Positions 57,590-64,000 of a DNA stretch of 64,000 bases are shown in pieces. Position numbers and translations under genes: made by a program. Under the pieces are notes generated by a model. That model did not search any database. It was not told the DNA's origin and worked only from the letters and a program-made list of their open reading frames with translations. The stretch comes from Thermodesulfovibrionales bacterium (GTDB lineage: Bacteria > Nitrospirota > Thermodesulfovibrionia > Thermodesulfovibrionales > SM23-35). How positions within the stretch are numbered: position 1 is the first letter of the stretch; each line of letters opens with the position of its first letter. The DNA lies in NCBI GenBank assembly GCA_031082155.1, contig JAVHLL010000009.1, forward strand, positions 1-64,000, in the 5' to 3' direction.

Positions 57590-59565
57590 AAAAATATCGT
57601 CTCCATCGGGAGTCCGCGGATCTCAGGATAGACTACAAACAGGAACTGAATCCTGAACAGTATGCGGTTGTGTTCCATCAGAACGGCCCGGTTCTTGTTC
57701 TCGCAGGCGCCGGGACAGGAAAAACACGTACAGTCACCTACCGGGTTGCCCGGCTTATAGAGACGGACGTCAGACCGGAGAGCATCCTCCTTTTAACATT
57801 CACAAACAAGGCCGCGAAGGAAATGATGCGGCGAGCGGAGTTTCTGATCGGCAGGAATATTCAGGGTCTCCGGGGAGGCACATTTCATCATGTCGGGAAT
57901 ATGATTCTGCGGCGCCATTGTCTCCTTCTCGGGTATAAAGAGGGTTTTTCCATCCTGGACAGGGAAGACGCAAAGGAACTTTTTGATATCTGTGCTCCGG
58001 AACGAAAGCAGAAAGAGACCATTATCCCAAAAGGCTCTGTGCTTTGTGAGATGCATAGTCTCATGGTAAATTCTGAACGCAGTATCGAAGAGATCGTACA
58101 CCAGCGCTTTCCGCATTTCACCGATGTGACGGACGAGCTTCAGCGGATTATGGCGCTTTATGAAAGCAAGAAAATTGCGCTTAACCTTATGGATTTCGAT
58201 GACCTGCTCAGCAACTGGAAAAAATTACTCATCGAACACGAGAAGATACGGGAGCTTTATGCTTCGAAGTTCCTCCATATTCTTGTCGATGAATATCAGG
58301 ACACCAACAGGCTTCAGGCTGACATCGTCGATCTGCTCGCATCCCGAAACAGGAACCTGATGGTAGTCGGGGACGACGCCCAGTCAATCTATTCTTTCAG
58401 AGGAGCTGATTTCGAGAATATCCTGAAATTCCCTGAACGATATCCGGATGCGACAACCTACACGCTCACCGTGAATTACCGGTCAACTCCTGAAATACTG
58501 ACCCTTGCCAATAAAAGTATCATCAATAACATAAGACAGTTTCAGAAGGAACTTCATTCAATAAAGAGTCCCGGGAGCATCCCGTATATCGTACCGCTCA
58601 GGGATGCCTTTCAGCAGGCTGATTTTGTGGCACAAAGGATCATTGAAATGAATGCAGAGGGGCTGTCCCTGAGCGAGATCGCAGTCCTCTACCGCTCTCA
58701 CTACCAGTCGATGGAACTGCAGATGGAACTCCAGCGGAGGGGAATTCCCTTTGAAGTACGGTCAGGTCTCAAATTTTTTGAACTCGCACATATTAAGGAT
58801 ATCCTCTCTTTTCTCCGGGTTCTTGTGAATGCCTATGACGAACTGAGCTGGAAACGTATTCTGAAATTAATCCCTGGTATCGGAAATATCACCGCGGCAA
58901 AACTCTGGGATATGATGAACCGTTCGGAGTTTCCTTTTGATACGGTTTTCGATCTGGGCAAGTTTGTGCCCCGCAAAGCTCTGGATGCGTTTCATCTCTT
59001 TCTGCACCTCTTGAAAACCCTCAGGGAAGGAGAGTACGGGCATGCTATTTTACCCCCTGCAACCGCCATTGAACATATTCTGAGAACCGGCTATGAAGAT
59101 TATCTCTACCGCTATTATCCGAATGCGCAGGAGCGGATAGAAGATATCGAGCAGATGACACGCTTCGCCCTGCAATATACTTCTCTGGAACTCTTTGTCA
59201 GTGAATTAAGCCTCCAGAGCGTGTCCGGGGGGGAGGAAGACGAAGAGGAGGCGGAGGGGGAATGTGTTATACTCTCTACAGTACACCAGGCTAAAGGCCT
59301 TGAATGGAAGGCGGTTTTTGTGGTTGGTCTGATCGACGGAAGGTTCCCCTCGGCCAAGTCCCTGAGAACTGATGATGAAGAAGAGGAGAGAAGGCTTTTT
59401 TATGTTGCGGTTACAAGGGCGAAGGAAGAACTCTTTCTCTGTTATCCCCTTGCCTCGGAAGACTGGTACGGCCTTGGATTTCTGAGGCCGTCACGATTTA
59501 TTAAAGAATTACCCGAGGATGTATATGAAGAGGTTGTTGTAGAGGACAGCAATGAAATATATTGA
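57586..59565 (+). CDS. UvrD/Rep-type ATP-dependent DNA helicase
   Basis: The 659-residue protein has the SF1A helicase motifs in order: Q-like LNPEQYAVV, Walker A AGAGTGKTRT (near 42-51), Ia TFTNKAAKEM, II VDEYQDTN, III DDAQSIYSFRGAD, IV VNYRSTPEIL, V HQAKGLEWKAV and VI FYVAVTRAKEEL. It unwinds DNA in repair or replication restart. The acidic insert GGEEDEEEAEGEC just before motif V is unusual. It overlaps the Mur ligase (ATGA) and the next membrane protein by 14 bases. Confidence 0.93.
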   Translation: MKKYRLHRESADLRIDYKQELNPEQYAVVFHQNGPVLVLAGAGTGKTRTVTYRVARLIETDVRPESILLLTFTNKAAKEMMRRAEFLIGRNIQGLRGGTFHHVGNMILRRHCLLLGYKEGFSILDREDAKELFDICAPERKQKETIIPKGSVLCEMHSLMVNSERSIEEIVHQRFPHFTDVTDELQRIMALYESKKIALNLMDFDDLLSNWKKLLIEHEKIRELYASKFLHILVDEYQDTNRLQADIVDLLASRNRNLMVVGDDAQSIYSFRGADFENILKFPERYPDATTYTLTVNYRSTPEILTLANKSIINNIRQFQKELHSIKSPGSIPYIVPLRDAFQQADFVAQRIIEMNAEGLSLSEIAVLYRSHYQSMELQMELQRRGIPFEVRSGLKFFELAHIKDILSFLRVLVNAYDELSWKRILKLIPGIGNITAAKLWDMMNRSEFPFDTVFDLGKFVPRKALDAFHLFLHLLKTLREGEYGHAILPPATAIEHILRTGYEDYLYRYYPNAQERIEDIEQMTRFALQYTSLELFVSELSLQSVSGGEEDEEEAEGECVILSTVHQAKGLEWKAVFVVGLIDGRFPSAKSLRTDDEEEERRLFYVAVTRAKEELFLCYPLASEDWYGLGFLRPSRFIKELPEDVYEEVVVEDSNEIY

Positions 59566-60556
59566 AGCCATTAAGGATGGATTCAGTCTCATCAACAGGA
59601 ACTGGCAGCTCGTTCTGATCCAGGTCGGCATGATATTCACGATTGTCCTTGCGTTTTTCATTATAGTCGGAATACCCCTTGCCATAGCATTCATAATGTT
59701 CGGCATAGATCTTACCACTATGACATCTGTCGAGAATATCCTTCAAATGTTCCGGGGTACCTCAGACCTCCTGTCCAGATACCTGGGACTTATTTTCATG
59801 GTCCTTGCAAGTTTTGTTGTGTATTTTCTTGCTGTTGCCATGCTCGAAATTTATGTTTTTGGCGGTTCTGTCGGCGTTATTGGGAGGTCAGTACTCGAGG
59901 AGAACCTGAAATTTTCCGTCCGTATTTTCATGGAGGAAGCGAAACGCCTTTTCCTTCGGCTCATCGGGTTCACCTCTGTCATGGGCATCATTTTTATCAT
60001 CGCTTCCTTTTTTCTTGGCCTTCTGGTCGGCGGAATAGCAGCGATAATCTCTTTTGCGCAGAGCCAGGATTCAACCCTCGCGCTCTTCTTCGGCATTTTC
60101 TTTTCCCTCATCCTGATAATCCTTCTCTTCGCAATGATCCTCGGAATCCTTTCGATAACCCTTTATGGGATAGCAGCCTTATTCTTTCAAGGGACAGGTG
60201 TTTTTAAGTCTGTCAGGGGGGCAATAAAGTTCCTTAAAACATACCCGAACGGCTTCTGGCTTTACAGCGTGCTTTTTGTCGGCCATCTTCTCGCGAGTTT
60301 TCTCCTCAGTCTTCTTGTGTATCCCTTTACCTTCATCCCTCTGGTGGGACCGATTTTTTCTTTTCCGTATCAGCTTGTCTCCATAGGTTTCCAGACCTAC
60401 CTTGGCCTTGTCATCATCGCCATAGTTCTGAGCTACTACTATAGGAAGGAATTCCCAACCGAGCCTGCCGTAGGGATGAACGAAAAACCTGACCGGGAAT
60501 TATCTTCTGAAAAGGGGAATGCAACGTCAGAAACTGAAGCACAGGAGAATGCATAG
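59552..60556 (+). CDS. Polytopic membrane protein of unknown function
   Basis: The 334-residue protein has about six strongly hydrophobic segments (about 19-48, 66-90, 133-160, 178-200, 226-248 and 270-292) and a charged, Glu/Lys-rich C-terminal tail. It resembles the broad group of membrane proteins called DUF975/glycerophosphodiesterase-like membrane domain, but I cannot assign a function. It overlaps the helicase by 14 bases. Its stop is followed by a long inverted repeat that may act as a terminator with the convergent gene. Confidence 0.7.
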   Translation: MKYIEAIKDGFSLINRNWQLVLIQVGMIFTIVLAFFIIVGIPLAIAFIMFGIDLTTMTSVENILQMFRGTSDLLSRYLGLIFMVLASFVVYFLAVAMLEIYVFGGSVGVIGRSVLEENLKFSVRIFMEEAKRLFLRLIGFTSVMGIIFIIASFFLGLLVGGIAAIISFAQSQDSTLALFFGIFFSLILIILLFAMILGILSITLYGIAALFFQGTGVFKSVRGAIKFLKTYPNGFWLYSVLFVGHLLASFLLSLLVYPFTFIPLVGPIFSFPYQLVSIGFQTYLGLVIIAIVLSYYYRKEFPTEPAVGMNEKPDRELSSEKGNATSETEAQENA

Positions 60557-60613
60557 CGAACCCTTTTTCAGATATTTGAGGATTAACCTACATTATTCAT
60601 AATCTGCTTATGC

Positions 60614-60717
60614 AATACGGCGGATACGGTATTTGAGCGGCTTTATCCCGATTCTTATCGGGATACCTCGGAGGGCGATAGCACGAGAATGAGCGAAAAT
60701 ACTGTATCTGCCGTATT
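60614..60717. repeat. 104-base inverted-repeat element with an inner hairpin
   Basis: AATACGGCGGATACGGTATTT (60614-60634) can pair with AAATACTGTATCTGCCGTATT (60697-60717), 21 pairs including two G-U. Inside, ATCCCGAT (60645-60652) and ATCGGGAT (60657-60664) form an 8-base stem around TCTT. It lies between convergent genes and its right end reaches the stop codon of the inositol-monophosphatase gene. It could be a bidirectional terminator or a MITE-like element. Confidence 0.55.
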
Positions 60718-61511
60718 CATCCGATGGAAAGTTTTTGGAGCAGCTTCAATGCCTTCTCATGCAGTTTTTCGTTTCCGGAGACGAGGAGAGGCGTAGATTT
60801 TTTCAGGCCTAACCCGACCTGTTCAATTGAGTTCCCCTTCATATCGGTAAATACCCCGCCCGCCTCCCTGACGAGGAGCCAGCCTGCACCGAAGTCTATA
60901 GTTCTCGATGAAGACGGATTTGCAAATATGCTGATTGCGCCAGACGCCAGATAGGAAAGGTCAAGGGCGGTAGAGCCCAGGCAACGCGTTTTTCTCGCCT
61001 CTGTAAGAAGGGGCAGGATACAGGCGATATCTTTTCCTGGTGATTGCGCTTCATAGGCGACCAGATACAGTATGTCTTCTCTTTGTCCTTTTACCGCCGT
61101 ATTATTGAAAAAAGCCCCTTTCCCTTTCTCTGACCAGAATTCATCGCCATTAATCAGGTTCAGCACGTATGCGGATTCGATGTCTCCAACCGTATCTCCA
61201 TCGGCAACTGCTATCGATGTGCAATAGAAAGGAATCCCGGAGACCGCGTTCCTGCTGCCGTCCACTGGATCTATGATAACGTGTCTCCCGCCTCCCCGCA
61301 ACATATTGATCCCGGATTCCTCAGCAATAAGAGTCAACGAATCGCCTGATTTTTCGAGTCCGGAGATGATAATATCCTCAGCGCGCTTATCAATATCGTA
61401 TGTCTTGTCGCCTGAGGCGCCGGTCCCCAGTGCTGTTTTCAGCACCTTGCTTCCTCTGGGGAGTTCCGCCAGGAGTCTCTTGCCGATTTCTCTGAGTATC
61501 TTGATATTCAT
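60717..61511 (-). CDS. Inositol monophosphatase-family protein
   Basis: The 264-residue protein has the metal-binding motifs of the IMPase/FBPase/CysQ superfamily: GDKTYDIDKRAEDI, AEESG (near 63-67), DPVDGSRNAVSGIPFYCTSIAVADG (shortened DPVDGSRN) and the C-terminal DFGAGWLLVREAGG. It hydrolyses phosphate esters such as inositol phosphate or 3'-phosphoadenosine phosphate in a Mg-dependent way. The substrate cannot be told from sequence alone. Confidence 0.9.
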   Translation of the reverse strand: MNIKILREIGKRLLAELPRGSKVLKTALGTGASGDKTYDIDKRAEDIIISGLEKSGDSLTLIAEESGINMLRGGGRHVIIDPVDGSRNAVSGIPFYCTSIAVADGDTVGDIESAYVLNLINGDEFWSEKGKGAFFNNTAVKGQREDILYLVAYEAQSPGKDIACILPLLTEARKTRCLGSTALDLSYLASGAISIFANPSSSRTIDFGAGWLLVREAGGVFTDMKGNSIEQVGLGLKKSTPLLVSGNEKLHEKALKLLQKLSIG

Positions 61512-61575
61512 ATGGCATTATTGAGGAATTCAGGACTGCCTTTATATCTGTTCATGGTTCCTCCCTTCCTGCTCT

Positions 61576-62280
61576 TCACTGTATTTTACCTAAATATGAA
61601 GTCCTTTTCTCTTGCTCAAACCGTTCGATGGCGTATCTGAGCATGGTCCTCGGCATTGTTTGAGAATGTTCCCGCAGAAACCGTTCTTCGCTCTCCTGAT
61701 CTCTTTTGCCGATTTCCCGGAGCATCCAGCCGACTGCCTTGTGAATGAGATCATGGGGGTCCCTGAGGAGCATTTCCGCAAGGCGAAAGGTGTCTTCAAA
61801 TTGATTTTGTCTTATGAATGCAAAGGTGGATATGACCGCTATCCTTCTTTCCCATAGATTGGGAGATTCGGCAAGTCGCCAGAGAATTGCCCGTTCATTT
61901 GCCAATAAAAAGGTGCCTAATATTTTTTCTGCGGACAGGTCGACGAGGTCCCAATTGTTGATATATCGTGTGTTTTCAAGATAAAATTTCACAATATCCC
62001 CTCTGTCCTGTTCATGCGCATGCGCATACTGAAGAATGAGGATAAGAAGGGCAACCAGTCTGTACTCGTGGATTTTACTCGAAATCAACTCCTGCAGATC
62101 TTGCAAAGGCAGCGCTTTGTATTTTTTTGCAATTCGCCGTTGTTCTGGAACTGGTATCCCGAGGAACCAGTCCCCCTCTCCATATTCACCTTTCCCTGTT
62201 TTGAAAAAACGTAAAAGAATATTTGCCCTATCCGGATCGGCTTGTTTCTGTAAATCTTTTTTTATATGATTCAGTAACAA
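61576..62280 (-). CDS. AlkD-like DNA alkylation repair protein
   Basis: The 234-residue protein is made of HEAT-like helical repeats, as in AlkD glycosylases, with [27 protein letters not shown], the [13 protein letters not shown] and [18 protein letters not shown] segments characteristic of the family. AlkD removes N3- and N7-alkylated bases without base flipping. The start is TTG 62278-62280 with GAAGAGAG upstream. Confidence 0.9.
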   Translation of the reverse strand: MLLNHIKKDLQKQADPDRANILLRFFKTGKGEYGEGDWFLGIPVPEQRRIAKKYKALPLQDLQELISSKIHEYRLVALLILILQYAHAHEQDRGDIVKFYLENTRYINNWDLVDLSAEKILGTFLLANERAILWRLAESPNLWERRIAVISTFAFIRQNQFEDTFRLAEMLLRDPHDLIHKAVGWMLREIGKRDQESEERFLREHSQTMPRTMLRYAIERFEQEKRTSYLGKIQ

Positions 62281-62390
62281 TGAAATCTCTCTTCCGTGTC
62301 ACTATTAAAGATACTCTACAAGCCGGAATACTCCCTGTCAATAACCGTGCATACCATAACCTCATCAAGGGGCTCAACTTATACAACTTA

Positions 62391-62419
62391 TTGACCCGCA
62401 CAAGATATCATGCTATGCT
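62391..62419 (+). promoter_or_regulatory. mscL promoter candidate
   Basis: TTGACC (62391-62396), a 17-base spacer ending TGC and TATGCT (62414-62419) form an extended -10 type promoter about 40 bases before mscL. Confidence 0.6.
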
Positions 62420-62459
62420 TTTTGTAAAAAAGAGTTCACTGCAGGGAAGGAGGAGAACT

Positions 62460-62915
62460 ATGCTGAAAGAATTCAGAGAATTTGCCATGAAGGGAAATGT
62501 CGTTGATATGGCGGTAGGAATCATAATCGGTGCAGCCTTTGGGGGAATCGTAAGTTCTTTTGTTGCTGATGTAATCATGCCCCCTATCGGGCTTCTTTTT
62601 GGGAATGTTGATTTTGCGAATCTTTTCCTTGTTCTGAAAGAAGGCGCTGTATCACAGCCCTATGCCTTGCTGGCCGACGCAAAAAAAGCCGGTGCAGTAA
62701 CAATAAACTACGGATTGTTTCTGAACACCGTTGTCAGTTTTCTCATTGTTGCGCTGTCGGTATTTTTCGTTGTCCGGTCCGTCAATGCTATGAAAAGAGA
62801 AAAGGAAGTTCCCCCTCCGGCTCCAACGACAAAGGAATGTCCCTATTGCCTCTCGGTCATTCCCCTGAAAGCGGTGCGGTGCGCCCATTGTACCTCAGAG
62901 CTGAAAAACGTGTAA
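62460..62915 (+). CDS. mscL: Large-conductance mechanosensitive channel MscL with C-terminal zinc ribbon
   Basis: MscL opens under membrane tension to release solutes during osmotic downshock. The 151-residue protein has [27 protein letters not shown] and [14 protein letters not shown] (first helix and loop) and a second helix around 84-106, followed by a short linker and a zinc-ribbon end with C127, C130, C141 and C144. The zinc ribbon is an extra over E. coli MscL but occurs in several bacterial groups. ATG 62460 is chosen for GGAGGAG upstream; the frame from 62223 is spurious. Confidence 0.95.
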   Translation: MLKEFREFAMKGNVVDMAVGIIIGAAFGGIVSSFVADVIMPPIGLLFGNVDFANLFLVLKEGAVSQPYALLADAKKAGAVTINYGLFLNTVVSFLIVALSVFFVVRSVNAMKREKEVPPPAPTTKECPYCLSVIPLKAVRCAHCTSELKNV

Positions 62916-62992
62916 GGGCCTCTTGCAATTTGTATTAGGCAATATTAAAATGCAGGGCAATGCATGCCACGAACGAAGAGAAGATCCCACAC

Positions 62993-63334
62993 ATGAACTG
63001 CCCTTTCTGCGGGCAGGAAGCGTCCGCCGGAGAAATATGTAACCACTGCGGCAGAAAGATCAATAAACCTGCAGATGATCTCGAGATTGAGTACAAAGAG
63101 TTCACTCTGTCGGAATTCCTCGAAATCCGAAAAAAAAAGGAACAACCGGGAGAACAGGGCTTTAGGGGAAAAGGGGTTTCTTTGTCCGATCAGAGGGGCG
63201 CGAGTCTTCGCCGGAAGCAAAGTACGTATGAAAAGACAGGAAAGACCAGGAAATGTCTCATTCTCATAGCAGTCATTGGATTTGTAGCTGTCATACTCGG
63301 CGGCTTTTTCCTCCTGAAGCTGCTCATGCCATAA
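62993..63334 (+). CDS. Zinc-ribbon membrane protein of unknown function
   Basis: From the ATG at 62993 the product has 113 residues: an N-terminal zinc ribbon MNCPFCGQEASAGEICNHCG, a charged middle with EFTLSEFLEIRKKKEQ, and one C-terminal membrane helix (about 92-110). A start at 62960 adds 11 residues but lacks a better ribosome site. It may be a small membrane-anchored zinc protein. It follows mscL, which also ends in a zinc ribbon. Confidence 0.65.
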   Translation: MNCPFCGQEASAGEICNHCGRKINKPADDLEIEYKEFTLSEFLEIRKKKEQPGEQGFRGKGVSLSDQRGASLRRKQSTYEKTGKTRKCLILIAVIGFVAVILGGFFLLKLLMP

Positions 63335-63396
63335 CATGGCATCTTCGACGTTAACCACTATGAAGACAGACTATCTCGATCTGTGGCAGGATGTAT

Positions 63397-63807
63397 TCAG
63401 AGTTCTTTGAAGACTTTTGCGAGGCTCTCACCCCCGACATGAATAAGAAATTCATTGAAATAACCGAACGGAGTAGAGAGCACAGTGTATCCTGAATGCT
63501 GCAATTTCTCTGCAGCCTTGTTAATAAAGCTCTCCGCATATTCCGCAGATGCCTTGCTTGAAGAAAGGTGATTGAAGGTGTGAATGACGACGTTCCTGGT
63601 GTCGAATTTCCCGGCAAGCCATTTGATATTTTTCAGAAATTTATCGAGAAGGCTTTTCCCTTTCTCTTCATCCTCTTGTTCCACATGATAGAATACCACG
63701 ACCGCATTTTCCATGCAGTCCTCCCTGTCGATCTCAGGCACATGGGGCAGACTTTTCGATGCAGTTTTAAACCACCACTTATGGGCATAGAAGAGGAGCA
63801 GCTTCAT
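63397..63807 (-). CDS. Free-standing archaeal-type threonyl-tRNA synthetase editing domain
   Basis: The 136-residue protein resembles the N-terminal editing domain of archaeal ThrRS (a D-aminoacyl-tRNA-deacylase-like fold): MKLLLFYAHKWWF, AVVVFYHVEQEDEE, the HTFNHLSSSKAS segment and GYTVLSTPFGYFNEF. It has no synthetase body, so it may act in trans to hydrolyse Ser-tRNA(Thr). Its ATG overlaps the folP stop as ATGA, so translation is coupled. Motif comparison is by recall. Confidence 0.8.
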   Translation of the reverse strand: MKLLLFYAHKWWFKTASKSLPHVPEIDREDCMENAVVVFYHVEQEDEEKGKSLLDKFLKNIKWLAGKFDTRNVVIHTFNHLSSSKASAEYAESFINKAAEKLQHSGYTVLSTPFGYFNEFLIHVGGESLAKVFKEL

Positions 63808-64000
63808 GTACTTCGTATCTGCATATTTTTGACGGCATCTGCTACCTTGGCGACTTTAACCATCTCCTTCACATCATGCACACGAATGATGTTCGCGCCG
63901 TTGAAAATTGCTATCGCAACTGCTGCAGCAGTTCCCTCGAGTCTTTCTTCCGGCGGTGCGTCACCAAGGATTTTGCCGATAAATGCTTTTCGGGACGGCC
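63804..64000 (-). CDS. folP: Dihydropteroate synthase, C-terminal end (partial)
   Basis: This frame enters from the right edge and stops at 63804-63806. The visible 65 residues hold SRKAFIGKILG, LEGTAAAVAIAIFNGANIIRVHDV (shortened GTAAAVAIAIFNGA and RVHDV) and a short end, the C-terminal signature of dihydropteroate synthase in folate synthesis. The N-terminal half is outside the window. Confidence 0.9.
   Translation of the reverse strand, partial: PSRKAFIGKILGDAPPEERLEGTAAAVAIAIFNGANIIRVHDVKEMVKVAKVADAVKNMQIRST

Overview
The window covers the replication-origin end of a bacterial chromosome. It opens in the 3' end of prfB, crosses a roughly 300-base AT-rich origin candidate, then runs through dnaA, dnaN and gyrB. 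The cell is Gram-negative in envelope (TonB/ExbB/ExbD, a TonB-dependent receptor, SecD/SecF/YajC, lipoprotein signals). Large multi-domain two-component and c-di-GMP proteins, a LarE/GlcF-like pair, a TIGR03960-type radical SAM protein and a free archaeal-type ThrRS editing domain suggest an anaerobe or microaerophile such as a Nitrospirota or Desulfobacterota member. That placement is inference; no rRNA, tRNA or CRISPR array was recognised.

Layout. 1-5.9 kb: prfB end, origin with DnaA-trio-like repeats, dnaA-dnaN-gyrB and a small lipoprotein. 5.9-16.9 kb: an accessory metal-uptake-like island. It has two tandem terminator-like hairpins upstream of a methyltransferase, an ISL3-type element that appears to split a small ORF, tonB-exbB-exbD, a receptor, three consecutive exported proteins each predicted to mature with an N-terminal histidine, an IS4-like element carrying a divergent passenger gene, and a BioB-like radical SAM enzyme. 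17-20.5 kb: response regulator, FmdB, transaldolase, cyclic-nucleotide-binding protein, AI-2E-type permease. 20.5-26.5 kb (minus): TIGR03960 protein, RNase G, LarE, GlcF-like protein. 26.8-33 kb: CHASE4-GGDEF cyclase, NlpC/P60 protein, DUF350 protein and a giant secreted thrombospondin-3/M64-like metalloprotease.

33-45.5 kb (minus): nitrilase-like hydrolase, CutA, Ogt, a 1129-residue hybrid kinase, an HD-GYP regulator, TonB-like protein, geranylgeranyl-reductase-like flavoprotein, JAMM protease, UspA, GalT-like protein, CoaX, BirA, metallo-beta-lactamase-fold protein. 45.5-64 kb: ParA/ParB, thioredoxin-reductase-like protein, DUF72, Rel/SpoT, RecJ, SecF, SecD, YajC, Mur ligase, UvrD-like helicase, membrane protein, inositol-monophosphatase-like protein, AlkD, MscL, zinc-ribbon protein, ThrRS editing domain and the 3' end of folP.

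Most of the window is housekeeping. The parts that look least explained are the island at 5.9-16.9 kb, the Rossmann-fused hybrid kinase, a GalT-like protein with a changed catalytic motif, a thioredoxin-reductase-like protein without a recognisable NADPH site, and several long perfect palindromes between genes.
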